Shown here: positions 35,403 to 45,917 of the stretch, in pieces
Numbering within the stretch: the stretch's first letter is position 1
How the letters are laid out: each line of letters starts with the position of its first letter
Assembly (NCBI GenBank): GCA_021324945.1
Contig: JAJPID010000055.1
Coordinates: 1-64,000 of the forward strand
Direction of reading: 5' to 3'
Origin: Lysobacterales bacterium
GTDB lineage: Bacteria; Pseudomonadota; Gammaproteobacteria; Xanthomonadales; Rhodanobacteraceae
Length of the DNA: 64,000 nt
Notes under the pieces: model-generated
The model's input: only the letters and a program-made list of their open reading frames with translations
Databases searched by the model: none
Told to the model about the DNA's origin: nothing
Made by a program: the position numbers and the translations under genes

Positions 35403-37280
35403 CTACGATTCCTTCAGGTAGGTGTATCCTGCCAGACCCGCCTCCAGCACAGCTTGCAGGCGTTGCGCTTCTTCGGGTGACACGCGCGCGGAGGCGATCT
35501 TGTCGCGGTAGGCCGCGCGCAGGTCGTCGAGTTTGTAGCCGACGTAGTCGAGCAGCATGTCGGAGCTGTCGCCGCGGCGCAGGCCGTCGAGTTTGAAATC
35601 GTTCCCTTCAACGCGCACATTCACCGCATCGGTGTCGCCGAACAGGTTGTGGATGTCGCCGAGCGTTTCCTGATACGCGCCGACCAAAAAGATTCCCAAA
35701 CGATACGCCTCGTTTTCGCGCAGTTCGTGCAGCGGCAGGCTGACATCCAGGCCTTCCGAATCGACGTATTGATCCACGCGGCCGTCCGAATCGCAGGTGA
35801 GATCGGCCAGCGTGCCGCGGCGTGTCGGTTTTTCGTCGAGTCGCGTCAGTGGCATGATCGGGAACACCTGATCGATTGCCCACACGTCCGGGATCGATTC
35901 GAACACCGAGAAATTGCAGAACACCTTGTCCACGAGTTTGGCGTCGAGCTGATCCAGCACTTCGCGGTGCGCACGCTCTTCAGGTTTCAATCTTGTGCGC
36001 ACACCGTGCGCGATGGCGTAGTAGAAATCGTCCAGCTTCGCGCGCTGCGCGAGGTTCAATGCGCCCTGCGCGTAGAGCGCCTGACCTTCGCCCAGGTGAT
36101 GCTGCGCTTCGTGCCAGACCTCCAGCACCGGCCGTGAATCAAGCCCTGCGTTGGTTTCACGCAAGGCACGCAGCACTGGCGGTTCATCGTTCGATGCCGG
36201 TGCCACTTCACCCAACGGCGCAGGTTCGACTTCGCTGACGTTCACCACCAGCACAGCGTGGTGCGCGGTCATGGCGCGACCGGACTCGGTCAGCACATGC
36301 GGATGTTGCAGACCCATTTCCGCACACGCAGCGGCCAGCGGTTCGACGATCACATGCGCATATTGGTCCAGGTCGTAGTTGATCGAGCAGTCGCTGCGCG
36401 AACGCGTGCCCTCGTAATCCACACCCAAGCCACCGCCAACGTCCACGTACTGCAGCGGCAACCCGAGCTCGCGCAGCTCGGCGAAGTGCCGCACTGCCTC
36501 GCGCATGCCGTTGGCGATGTCGCGCAGATTGGAAATCTGCGAGCCCATGTGGAAGTGCAGCAGGCGCAGCGTGTGAGCGAGGCTGGCGTCTTTCAACCTT
36601 TCTGTCAGCGTCAGTAGTTGCTTCGGCGTCAACCCAAACTTGCCCTTGTCGCCGCCGGTGTTTTGCCACTTGCCCGCACCGATCGAAGCCAGCCGCACGC
36701 GCACGCCGAGTTTCGGTTCGATGTTCAATGCGCGCGACTGTTCGATCACGTGTTCCAGTTCTGACGGTTTTTCGATCACGATGATCACGTCGAGTCCGAG
36801 CTTGCGACCGATCAGCGCGAGGCGGATATATTCGGCATCCTTGTAGCCGTTGCACACCACCATCGAACCGGGCTGCGCAAGGCCCAGCACCGCCATCAAC
36901 TCCGGTTTCGATCCGGCTTCCAGACCAAAACCTTCGCCGCCGGCGAGCGTGCCGGCCACTGCGCGTTGCTGGTTGACCTTGATCGGATAAAGCGCGGTGT
37001 AGCCTCCCGAATAATTCTGAGCAGCCATCGCGTCGACGAATGCCTTGCGCAACTTCGCGCGGCGATCGAGCAGGATGTCCGGAAAGCGCAACAGCAGTGG
37101 CAACCGCGCGCCCATGTCTTTGGCGCGCGCAACCGCGTCGTCCAGCGCGATAGCCGGCCCGCGCGCGCCACGCGGTTGCATCACGGCGCGGCCTTGCGCG
37201 TCGATATCGACATAGCCGTCGCTCCAGTGCGCGGCCGAATACACCCGACGGGCGTCGGCGATGCTCCAGTCTTGCGCCAT
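35403..37280 (-). CDS. speA: Biosynthetic arginine decarboxylase
   Basis: 625 residues. PLP enzyme of the alanine-racemase fold that turns arginine into agmatine, the first step of the agmatine route to putrescine. The PLP lysine lies in YPIKVNQQRAVAGTLAGGEG near residue 100. LHFHMGSQISNLRDIANGMR near 245 and YVDVGGGLGVDYEGTRS near 280 are the substrate/cofactor loops, and the C-terminal beta domain contains CNFSVFESIPDVWAIDQVFP. Length equals that of other xanthomonad SpeA proteins. It is divergent from speE, so both polyamine genes share a 109 bp control region. A TAAAAT element lies at 37310-37315 on the speA strand. Confidence 0.96.
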   Translation of the reverse strand: MAQDWSIADARRVYSAAHWSDGYVDIDAQGRAVMQPRGARGPAIALDDAVARAKDMGARLPLLLRFPDILLDRRAKLRKAFVDAMAAQNYSGGYTALYPIKVNQQRAVAGTLAGGEGFGLEAGSKPELMAVLGLAQPGSMVVCNGYKDAEYIRLALIGRKLGLDVIIVIEKPSELEHVIEQSRALNIEPKLGVRVRLASIGAGKWQNTGGDKGKFGLTPKQLLTLTERLKDASLAHTLRLLHFHMGSQISNLRDIANGMREAVRHFAELRELGLPLQYVDVGGGLGVDYEGTRSRSDCSINYDLDQYAHVIVEPLAAACAEMGLQHPHVLTESGRAMTAHHAVLVVNVSEVEPAPLGEVAPASNDEPPVLRALRETNAGLDSRPVLEVWHEAQHHLGEGQALYAQGALNLAQRAKLDDFYYAIAHGVRTRLKPEERAHREVLDQLDAKLVDKVFCNFSVFESIPDVWAIDQVFPIMPLTRLDEKPTRRGTLADLTCDSDGRVDQYVDSEGLDVSLPLHELRENEAYRLGIFLVGAYQETLGDIHNLFGDTDAVNVRVEGNDFKLDGLRRGDSSDMLLDYVGYKLDDLRAAYRDKIASARVSPEEAQRLQAVLEAGLAGYTYLKES

Positions 37281-37389
37281 CTGAGATTCCAGCTCGAACA
37301 GAACGGTCGATTTTAAGCGCTCGCTGTCGCGCCCGCACCGGCGCGCCCCGCTAGAATGCCGGATTCTTCACCAGCTTTCCTCGCTCACC

Positions 37390-38235
37390 ATGCCGCAACT
37401 TTCCTGGTTCACCGAGGCGTACGCGCTCTCCGGCTCCTCGGTCGGTTTCCGCACCGAGCGCCTGCTGCACGCGGAGAAGACGCGCTTTCAGAACATCGAG
37501 ATCTACCAGACCACCGACTGGGGCAACCTGATGGTGATCGACGGTTGCATCATGCTCACCGGTCGCGACAATTTCCTCTATCACGAGATGATGTCGCATC
37601 CGGCGCTGTTCACGCACGCGCGCGCCAAGCGCGTGGTGATCATCGGCGGCGGCGATTGCGGCACGCTGCGCGAGGTGCTGCGTCACGACGAAGTGGAAAG
37701 CGCCACGCAAGTCGAAATCGACGAACGCGTGACGCGACTGGCGGAAAAACATTTTCCGGAATTGTGCGAAGCGAATTCCGATCCACGCGCAGAATTGCTG
37801 TTCGACGACGGCATCAAGTACATGGCCGACTGCGCGCCCGGTTCGGTGGACGTGGTGATCGTGGATTCCACCGATCCGGTCGGCCCGGCCGAAGGCCTGT
37901 TCAACGCGGCGTTCTACGCCTCGTGCTTCCGTGCGCTACGGCAAGGCGGGATCTTGGTGCAGCAGAGCGAATCGCCGATTGCGCACCTGCACCTGATCAA
38001 GTCGATGCGCGGGGAGATGTCAAAAGCCGGCTTCGGCGCGCTGCGCACACTCACCTTCCCGCAACCGTGCTATCCCACCGGCTGGTGGAGCTGCACCATG
38101 GCGCGCAAGGGCGCCGACCTCACCGAATTCCGCGAACGCGGTGCTGCCGCCAAGACCTTCCCAACCCGCTACTACAACGTCGAGATCCACCGCGCCGCTC
38201 TGGCGCAGCCGGAGTTCATGCGCGGGCTCGATTAA
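37390..38235 (+). CDS. speE: Spermidine synthase
   Basis: 281 residues. It transfers an aminopropyl group from decarboxylated S-adenosylmethionine to putrescine. The N-terminal beta-barrel (MPQLSWFTEAYALSGSSVGF) is followed by the methyltransferase-like domain with HEMMSHPALFTH, VVIIGGGDCGTLREVLRH (canonical GGGDGG, here GGGDCG), DDGIKYM and DVVIVDSTDPVGPAE containing the catalytic Asp, and QPCYPTGWWS. It lies next to speA as expected for a polyamine locus. The putrescine-making agmatinase or equivalent is not in this window. Confidence 0.95.
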   Translation: MPQLSWFTEAYALSGSSVGFRTERLLHAEKTRFQNIEIYQTTDWGNLMVIDGCIMLTGRDNFLYHEMMSHPALFTHARAKRVVIIGGGDCGTLREVLRHDEVESATQVEIDERVTRLAEKHFPELCEANSDPRAELLFDDGIKYMADCAPGSVDVVIVDSTDPVGPAEGLFNAAFYASCFRALRQGGILVQQSESPIAHLHLIKSMRGEMSKAGFGALRTLTFPQPCYPTGWWSCTMARKGADLTEFRERGAAAKTFPTRYYNVEIHRAALAQPEFMRGLD

Positions 38236-38291
38236 TCAACATTCATCCACGCGCGCTTAGCTTCGCTCCACCCCATCACGGAAACCCGCCG

Positions 38292-39374
38292 ATGCGTCGC
38301 CAAACCCTGACGATCGCCCTCGTCGCCGCGCTGTGCGCTTCCACGGTGCACGCCGCGCCGCAGAAGCACAAGTCGAAACCGGCTCCGCCTTCTTCCGCAG
38401 CCGCCGCGCAAGCTGTGCCCTCGGCGGAAGACAAGGCGCGCATCCAGGCCTTGCTGCAATACCAGCGCGATCTGGTGACGGTGAGCGCGTTGCGCGGGGA
38501 CGCGGTGCATCTGCTCGGCGCGGCCTTGCTGGCGCGGCCGTTGCCGGATCAGAAACCGGAATTCACTTTCCACCGTCTGGCCGAGCGCGCGGCTGCGGCG
38601 CCTGCGGCCGGCCCTGGCGTGACTTGGCTCCGCCTGGCCGATTGCGAAGGGAACAACTGTCCCAACGCCGAGATGCTGAAAGAGTTGCAGACGCAAGCCG
38701 CCGACAACGCCGCGATGTGGATGCTGGTGATGGACGAGGCCGCGCAGAAGAACGACGACAAGGGGGTGCGCGATGCGTTGTCGAAAGCCGCGGCGGCGAA
38801 GACCTACGACGACTACTACGGAATCGGCCTGCAGGGCGTGGCGAGCGTGGTCGGCACCTTGCCGCCGCTACCGGCAACTATGCAGGGCACGCAAGCGGGC
38901 GATCCCAAGACCGCGCTGGGCGTGGAACTGCTGATCGCCTTTGGTGTCGCCAACCAGCATCCGCGGCCGTCGCTGAAGCCGCTGCTCGATCTGTGCAATG
39001 CCGATCGCGCGAGCAAGGACGACGCGCTGAAATCCGATTGCCTGAAAACCGCGCACGCGCTGGAATGGGGCAGCAGCCCGATCGGCCGCGCAGTCGGCTT
39101 GCATATCCACGGCGAACTGGATCCTTCCGCCAAGGCCTCCACCGACAACGATGCGCGCAATCTCGCCTGGCAGATACAGAACTACGCTGAGATCGGCTAC
39201 GCCGCCCTCACCGACAACCGCCGCGCGGCGCCGCTGCTGGATGCCGCGCGCAGCGGCGGCACCGAACTGAGTCTAGTGCTGTCCACGCTGCGCACCAATG
39301 GCGTGGCGGTCGAAGCGCCGCAAGGTTGGCAACCGCAGACAGAAGCCGCGCCGGCAAGCAGCGCCGGTCATTGA
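38292..39374 (+). CDS. Exported protein of unknown function
   Basis: 360 residues from ATG 38292. The signal peptide is MRRQTLTIALVAALCASTVHAA, followed by a Lys/Pro/Ala-rich low-complexity stretch. The rest is predicted to be mostly helical with an alpha-solenoid feel (repeated Ala/Leu-rich 30-40 residue helices) and a possible disulphide in ADCEGNNCPN. No catalytic motif is recognised. It is 56 bp downstream of speE and 55 bp upstream of sixA. It resembles other secreted helical proteins of xanthomonads that I cannot assign. Confidence 0.7.
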   Translation: MRRQTLTIALVAALCASTVHAAPQKHKSKPAPPSSAAAAQAVPSAEDKARIQALLQYQRDLVTVSALRGDAVHLLGAALLARPLPDQKPEFTFHRLAERAAAAPAAGPGVTWLRLADCEGNNCPNAEMLKELQTQAADNAAMWMLVMDEAAQKNDDKGVRDALSKAAAAKTYDDYYGIGLQGVASVVGTLPPLPATMQGTQAGDPKTALGVELLIAFGVANQHPRPSLKPLLDLCNADRASKDDALKSDCLKTAHALEWGSSPIGRAVGLHIHGELDPSAKASTDNDARNLAWQIQNYAEIGYAALTDNRRAAPLLDAARSGGTELSLVLSTLRTNGVAVEAPQGWQPQTEAAPASSAGH

Positions 39375-39429
39375 CGGCAACCTCGGGGCATTTCCGCATT
39401 ACCCGTTTTCACGAACACCAACACGCACG

Positions 39430-39912
39430 ATGCGCGAACTGATCCTGCTGCGCCACGCCGAAGCCTTACCCGCCGCCGCGAACGGCAGCGATCGCGAGCG
39501 GCCGTTGAGCCTGCGTGGCGAGGAGGAAGCGCGGGCAGCCGGCGCATGGCTGCGCGAACAGGGTGCAACGCTCAATGCGGTGCTGAGTTCGCCGGCGCGG
39601 CGCGCGCAGATGACGGTGGAGCGCACGCTCGATGCGATGGGGTTGCAACTCAAGCCTCGTTTCGTCGCCGGCATCTACGAAGCCACGCCGGGCGATCTGC
39701 TGGCGCTGTTGGAACAACACGCCGGATCCGCCGCGCATGTGCTGCTGGTCGGCCACAACCCGGGACTGGAACAATTGCTGGCTCTGCTGACGCAGGGGCG
39801 TTCGGACCGTGCGCGCGGCATGCCGCCGGCCGGCGTGGCTTGGCTGCAACTCGACGAAACGCGCGCACTGGAGCCCGGCAACGCGACGTTGCGCGCGTTC
39901 TGGTCGCCGTGA
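39430..39912 (+). CDS. sixA: Phosphohistidine phosphatase SixA-like
   Basis: 160 residues from ATG 39430. Histidine phosphatase superfamily: the N-terminal LILLRHAEA carries the RHG-type catalytic His (RHA as in SixA). LSSPARRAQMTVE is the second Arg segment, and VLLVGHNPGLEQLLALL holds the second catalytic His. SixA removes phosphate from histidine in HPt or PTS proteins. The stop overlaps the next start as GTGA, so it is coupled to the YceI-like gene. Confidence 0.86.
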   Translation: MRELILLRHAEALPAAANGSDRERPLSLRGEEEARAAGAWLREQGATLNAVLSSPARRAQMTVERTLDAMGLQLKPRFVAGIYEATPGDLLALLEQHAGSAAHVLLVGHNPGLEQLLALLTQGRSDRARGMPPAGVAWLQLDETRALEPGNATLRAFWSP

Positions 39913-40457
39913 AACACGTTGCGGCATTGCTGCTCGTGCTGGCGTGCGGCACAGCCGCCGCGGCGTGGTGGCCGATCGACAGCGCGCGCTCGCACGCGAG
40001 GTTCAGTGTCCGCACCTTGTGGTTTACACACGTGCGCGGCCAGTTCGGCGCGGTATACGGCGAATTGCACAGTGTGGACGCGCAGCGCGACGTGGTGGAT
40101 GCGCGCATCGACGCCGCCAGCCTGTCGATGGATGATCCAGCCGCTCTCCAGGAAGCGCGCGGTGCGGATTTCTTCGACGTCGCGACTTATCCGCGCATCC
40201 ATTTCGTGTCCAAACCGTTCTCTGCCGATGCATTGCGCGACGGCGGCGTGCTGGACGGCACGCTGGAGCTGCACGGCCAGCGCCGCGAGGCGGAGTTCCA
40301 ACTGGAGCCTTCGTCGTGCCCGGCGCAACCGCTTGCCTGTGAGGTGCGGGTGGAGGGCACGCTCTCGCGCAGCGCGTTCGGCATGCGCGCGCACCGCGGA
40401 CTGCTGTCCGACCGCGTGTCACTGACAATGATTATCGCGCTGGGCGAACCGCGCTAG
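39909..40457 (+). CDS. YceI-family periplasmic lipid-binding-fold protein
   Basis: 182 residues from GTG 39909. The signal peptide (VKHVAALLLVLACGTAAAAW) is followed by the YceI lipocalin-like beta barrel: WWPIDSARSHARFSVRTLWF, GQFGAVYGELHSVDAQRD, DFFDVATYPRIHFVSKPF, and SAFGMRAHRGLLSDRVSL. Family members bind isoprenoids or amphiphiles, and the biological ligand is usually unknown. The order sixA-yceI by a 4 bp overlap suggests one operon continuing to the phospholipase gene 30 bp further on. Confidence 0.85.
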   Translation: MKHVAALLLVLACGTAAAAWWPIDSARSHARFSVRTLWFTHVRGQFGAVYGELHSVDAQRDVVDARIDAASLSMDDPAALQEARGADFFDVATYPRIHFVSKPFSADALRDGGVLDGTLELHGQRREAEFQLEPSSCPAQPLACEVRVEGTLSRSAFGMRAHRGLLSDRVSLTMIIALGEPR

Positions 40458-40487
40458 GATCGTCATACGGGGTTTCGAGGGCTGGCA

Positions 40488-42308
40488 GTGCGACATCATT
40501 TGCCGTGGTTGTGCGTGCTGACCGTGCTGCTGTCCGGCTGCGCGCCGTTGTCCACCAAACGCATCCACCGCGCCGATGCGGTCGTCGCCGCCAGTGTGGA
40601 CCGCCGCGTCGATTGCCATGCGGTCGATGCCTGCGCGTTGCCGTCGCCGTTCCTCGATCAGGCGCGGCAAGCCATCGCGCAGTCGGATGAGCGGCATCCG
40701 CACAACTACGCCACCCTGCTGGAAGTGGGCGAGGATGCGCTGGCCGCGCGCATCAACCTGATCCGCGCCGCGCGCAAATCGATCGACATCCAGACCTACA
40801 TCTGGGCGAAAGACGATGCGGGCCTGCTGGTGCTGGACGAGCTGATCAACGCTGCGCGCCGCGGCGTGAAGGTGCGCATCCTCGCCGATCAACTGGGCTC
40901 GTTGAACGATCCGGCGCTGCTCTCGCGTCTGGCGCGCGCGAGCAGCAATCTGGAAATCCGTCTCTACAACCCGACCTTCGACAAGGCGCAGAACAATCTC
41001 GCCGAATACACCGCCAGTATCCTGTGCTGCTTTCGCCGCTTCAATCAGCGCATGCACAACAAGCTGTTTCTGGTGGACGACGCCGTCGGCATCACCGGCG
41101 GCCGTAATTACGAGGATCGCTACTACGACTGGGATCCGCAACTCGATTTCCTCGACCGCGATGCATTGATCGCCGGCCCGGCTGCGCTGGAGATGGCGCG
41201 AAGCTTCGATCTGTTCTGGAATTTCAAGCGCGCGGTTCCGCTGACGCATCTGAAGGACGCCAACGCGCAGATCCTCGGACATCCGGACGACGTGCCGCCG
41301 TGGGTGACGCCGGTTTATGGCGATCCGCAACGGGTGGCGCGCGTGCAGGCGGAAGCCGAAGACCCGCAATTCCTGCGGATGCATTTCATCGCAGGCAGCA
41401 TGGAAGTCGGACGTGTGGACTACTTCTACGATCTGCCCTCGAAAACGCGAGCCTTGCACGGCCGAGACGCCAAGGAACTGACGCGCGACCTGATGCAACT
41501 GCTGCGCGGTGCGCAGAACGAAGTGGTGTTGCAGACGCCGTATCTGGTGCTGACCGACCGCGCCGGCGAAATCTTCGAGGAATTGCACCAGCGTAAGCCG
41601 CCGGTGCACGTGCTGGTCTCCACCAATTCGCTGGCGTCCACCGACGCGCTGCCGGTATATGCCCTCTCTTACAAGCACCGCAAGAAATTCCTGGTGGATT
41701 ACGGCTTCGACATCCGCGAATTGAAGCCGCATCCGCTCGATGCCACGGAGATGATCGAAAACTATCTGCAACTTTCGGGAGACAACGCCGCCGCGGCGAT
41801 GGGCGGCCGGCGCGGCGCGGTGCCGATCAAGCCGGAGGATTTCGGTCCGCGTGTCAGCCTGCACGCCAAGTCGCTGGTGGTGGACAGGCGCGTGGCGATG
41901 GTCGGCTCGCACAATTTCGATCCGCGTTCGGCCGACTACAACACCGAAGCCGGCGTGATCGTGTACGACGCGGGATTCGCCGCGGCCGTGCGCGCCTCGA
42001 TCGTGCGCGACACCATGCCGCAGAACGCCTGGCTGATTGCGCCGCGACACCCGATTCCGGTGATCGGCGACGTCAGCAACGCGATCGGTGAAGTCTCGCG
42101 CTCGCTGCCGATCTTCGATATCTGGCCGTTCGACTATGCCACCAGCTACGAATTGAAACCCGGCTGCAATCCGTTGCCGCCTACCGATCCGAATTTCCTG
42201 AAGTGCTACGACTCTGTCGGCGATTTCCCCGAGGTGAACCTCTCGCTGACCGCGATCATCACGCGCTTCATCACCGCATTCGGCGCGGGGGTGCAGGGGA
42301 TCATGTGA
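40488..42308 (+). CDS. clsC: Phospholipase D-type cardiolipin synthase (ClsC-like lipoprotein)
   Basis: 606 residues from GTG 40488. The N-terminus has a lipobox (VLLSGCAP), so it is probably a membrane-anchored lipoprotein. Two HKD catalytic motifs are intact: HNKLFLVDDAVGITGGRN near residue 188 and HAKSLVVDRRVAMVGSHN near 460. The first domain begins with RAARKSIDIQTYIWAKDDAG. ClsC joins phosphatidylglycerol and phosphatidylethanolamine to form cardiolipin. E. coli ClsC needs the partner YmdB, which I do not see nearby. Length is larger than E. coli ClsC (473) owing to N-terminal and inter-domain additions. Confidence 0.85.
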   Translation: MRHHLPWLCVLTVLLSGCAPLSTKRIHRADAVVAASVDRRVDCHAVDACALPSPFLDQARQAIAQSDERHPHNYATLLEVGEDALAARINLIRAARKSIDIQTYIWAKDDAGLLVLDELINAARRGVKVRILADQLGSLNDPALLSRLARASSNLEIRLYNPTFDKAQNNLAEYTASILCCFRRFNQRMHNKLFLVDDAVGITGGRNYEDRYYDWDPQLDFLDRDALIAGPAALEMARSFDLFWNFKRAVPLTHLKDANAQILGHPDDVPPWVTPVYGDPQRVARVQAEAEDPQFLRMHFIAGSMEVGRVDYFYDLPSKTRALHGRDAKELTRDLMQLLRGAQNEVVLQTPYLVLTDRAGEIFEELHQRKPPVHVLVSTNSLASTDALPVYALSYKHRKKFLVDYGFDIRELKPHPLDATEMIENYLQLSGDNAAAAMGGRRGAVPIKPEDFGPRVSLHAKSLVVDRRVAMVGSHNFDPRSADYNTEAGVIVYDAGFAAAVRASIVRDTMPQNAWLIAPRHPIPVIGDVSNAIGEVSRSLPIFDIWPFDYATSYELKPGCNPLPPTDPNFLKCYDSVGDFPEVNLSLTAIITRFITAFGAGVQGIM

Positions 42309-42311
42309 GTG

Positions 42312-42411
42312 GTCGGTGATGAGTAGTGAGTAGAAAGAGCCGGAGCCCGGGTTCATTCAACTCACTACCCACTACTCACTACTCACTACCCACTACTCAC
42401 CACTCACCTTC
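42312..42411. repeat. Heptamer tandem repeat with inverted arm between convergent genes
   Basis: The right arm (42363-42404) is six near-perfect copies of CACTACT/CACTACC. The left arm (42320-42333) contains the complement GAGTAGTGAGTAG. The two can pair across about 30 bases, making a long imperfect hairpin exactly between the stops of the ClsC-like gene and the kinase. It may act as a bidirectional terminator. The heptamer array is the kind that changes copy number by slippage. Confidence 0.65.
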
Positions 42412-42420
42412 TGTTTCGCC

Positions 42421-43896
42421 TCATACCGCTTGATCTGAACCCTCCGCGGCATTGGCCGGGAAGCCCACTTGCAGCGGCAGGTGAATGCAGAAAGACGTCC
42501 GCTCGTTCGGCACGGAGTCCACTTCGATGCGGCCGCCGTGACGTTCCACGATCTCGCGGCACAGCGTCAGCCCCAGACCCGCCGCGCCATGCTTCTCGCC
42601 GACCTGCACAAACGGATCGAAGATGCGTTGCAACTGGTGCGGCGGGATGCCTTCGCCGTTGTCGCACACGCACAGACGCAGCTCGTCGTTGGGATGATCG
42701 ACCTGCAGGACGACCTCCACATAGCCGCCCGGCGAAGTGTGCCGCAACGCGTTGTCGAGAAGATTGTCCAGCACGCGCGCGCACTCGTTTTGATCGAGCT
42801 GCAATTGCGGCGCGTCGTCTTCGATGCTCTCGCGCAATTCTACGCCTTGCGCCTGCGCGCGCACGGAGAAACGACGCAGCGCAGCGTGCGCGGCTTGCGA
42901 CAACGAGCAAGTGTCGTCCTGCGCACCGCCGCCACGGCGCAACCGCGAGAGGTCCAGCAGGCTTTGCAGCAGGCCGGTGAGTCGCACGGTTTCCTCGTGC
43001 AGCGTGCCGATCAGCTCCGATTCGCGCGAGCCCGGCGCGAACTGCGCGCGCTCGGCCAGCAGGTCCAAGGCCATGCGCAACCCGGTCAGAGGCGTGCGCA
43101 ATTCGTGTGAGGCACGCAACACGAATTCGTTGCGTTCGCGTGCGAAGCGCCGCTCCGCCGTGACGTCGCGCGCCACTACCACCACGCCGGGGCGGACGTC
43201 CGCCAATGGCACGAAGCTGCACAGCAGCTCGCGATCCAGTGGCGGCGTGCCCACGCTGAACTCACGCGTGTTGCCGCCGATGGGCGGCACGTGTCGCATC
43301 ACCTCACGCGCGTACGCATCCAGATCGTTGCGCTGCAATACCTCGTCCAGACTTCTGCCGCGCGCTTCCTCGGGGCGCGTGCCGAACTGGCGCGCGGCGA
43401 TCGGATTGATGCGCTCGATACGCGCGTTCTTGTCCAGGATCACCAGGCCGTCGTCGATGCTGTTCAGCACCGTTTCGTTGCGCCGCTGCTCCGACACCAA
43501 CCGCTCGAGGTCCAGCGCATGGAACTCCGCCAGCTTCTCAGCCATCTCGTTGAAGCTGGCGGCCAGCGTATTGCCTTCGCGATAGCGCGCGCCGCCGAGA
43601 CGCACATCGAATCTGCCGGCAGCGATGGACCGCGTGGCGCCGGCGATATTTTCCAGCGGCCGGGCGATCGCGTCAGCCACGGCGATCACGCTGAAGATAC
43701 CGGCGCAAATCGCCAGCGCGCCCGCGAACCACAGCAGCATTTCCCAGCGCGGGCCGAGATGCCCGTAATGATTGATGACGACCAGACATGCCAGGATGCC
43801 GCTCGCCGCCAATGCGAGGAACAGCCCGTGACTGAGCAACATCGCATGTTTGAGACGCATCGGCTGGAGACGTACGGGTTTGAGACGCGCCGGCAT
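42421..43896 (-). CDS. Sensor histidine kinase, KinB-like but lacking the periplasmic domain
   Basis: 491 residues from ATG 43896. A GTG at 43965 would add 23 residues and cannot be excluded. Two transmembrane helices (MLLSHGLFLALAASGILACL and LLWFAGALAICAGIFSVIAV) enclose only about 20 periplasmic residues. A HAMP domain follows (IARPLENIAGATRSIAAGRF), then a PAS domain (SIDDGLVILDKNARIERINP), the phospho-accepting His in VLRASHELRTPLTGLRMALD, and an HATPase with DNLLDNALRH, DNGEGIPPHQ and GLGLTLCREIVERH. It is encoded right after the AlgB-like regulator, the same order as algB-kinB in Pseudomonas. There KinB senses through a periplasmic four-helix bundle, which is missing here. Confidence 0.85.
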   Translation of the reverse strand: MPARLKPVRLQPMRLKHAMLLSHGLFLALAASGILACLVVINHYGHLGPRWEMLLWFAGALAICAGIFSVIAVADAIARPLENIAGATRSIAAGRFDVRLGGARYREGNTLAASFNEMAEKLAEFHALDLERLVSEQRRNETVLNSIDDGLVILDKNARIERINPIAARQFGTRPEEARGRSLDEVLQRNDLDAYAREVMRHVPPIGGNTREFSVGTPPLDRELLCSFVPLADVRPGVVVVARDVTAERRFARERNEFVLRASHELRTPLTGLRMALDLLAERAQFAPGSRESELIGTLHEETVRLTGLLQSLLDLSRLRRGGGAQDDTCSLSQAAHAALRRFSVRAQAQGVELRESIEDDAPQLQLDQNECARVLDNLLDNALRHTSPGGYVEVVLQVDHPNDELRLCVCDNGEGIPPHQLQRIFDPFVQVGEKHGAAGLGLTLCREIVERHGGRIEVDSVPNERTSFCIHLPLQVGFPANAAEGSDQAV

Positions 43897-44002
43897 GGTT
43901 CCATCCGTGGAGGCTCCGAAGAAGAGAGCCAGATTCGTGGTCGCAAACACCGGACCGGCATTCACGAGTGTACACGCCTTTCCGTGGCGCCCGGCCTGGC
44001 GC

Positions 44003-45376
<1,374 letters not shown>

Positions 45377-45701
45377 TCGTGCTCGACGTGCGCCTACAAA
45401 ACACTGGGCATTCTGCACGGAGCAATGTGAGCGTTATGCAAATCGCATGGCCACGTGCTTCCGCGCACCGCTAACTGCTGGTCGCGCAAGGCGCTTTGTG
45501 CGCATCCGCGTGGCATGGCTCTTGAAGCCGAAGGAGTGCAGCAGTGGATCGTGGATCCCCGTCCGTACACACCAAGGCAGGCATACCGTCAACGCAGGTC
45601 TTCCAAACGCAATTTCCCCTGTCGGGATGGACCGGAGCAACGACGCGCGCTCGCAACGGATGGCGGATTCGTGGCTACCGTGCAACCCGAGATGCTCTCC
45701 C
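45377..45701. other. Divergent intergenic region with a weak sigma-54-like site
   Basis: 325 bp between the algB start and the small gene at 45702. On the plus strand TGGCAT at 45511 and TTGAA at 45522, spaced by five bases, resemble a -24/-12 sigma-54 promoter. The -12 GC is replaced by GA, which normally weakens such sites. AAGGAG at 45531-45536 looks like a ribosome binding site but leads only into a GTG-started frame without recognisable protein features. No other gene or RNA is evident. Confidence 0.35.
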
Positions 45702-45917
45702 ATGCACGATCTCGATTCCGACTACACGACGATGCTGCCCACTCAACTCCTACCGCCGGGCAAGCGTCCCCATGGCCCAATACCCGATCCAGACCCGTCG
45801 CCACCGCCTGGCCCGCATCCTCTGCCGGAAAATCCGATCGCGCCGGAAGAAGACACATGGATCGCGTATGCCGGTCTTGAACGGCTGGCGCTGCGCGCAA
45901 GGGTGGGGCCGTGGTGA
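45702..45917 (+). CDS. Small proline-rich protein
   Basis: 71 residues from ATG 45702: MHDLDSDYTTMLPTQLLPPG, then a run of alternating Pro/Asp/acidic residues (PIPDPDPSPPPGPHPLPENP) and a C-terminal EEDTWIAYAGLERLALRARV. The composition is that of a disordered acidic small protein. The stop overlaps the next start as TGATG, so the two small genes are probably translated together. No homologue can be named. It is divergent from algB, so it may belong to that regulon. Confidence 0.5.
   Translation: MHDLDSDYTTMLPTQLLPPGKRPHGPIPDPDPSPPPGPHPLPENPIAPEEDTWIAYAGLERLALRARVGPW

Noticed and set aside
40419-42356. 645-codon minus-strand frame opposite the ClsC-like gene
   Set aside because: The plus strand encodes two intact HKD motifs and a lipobox; the opposite frame is Arg/Val/His-rich with no domain.
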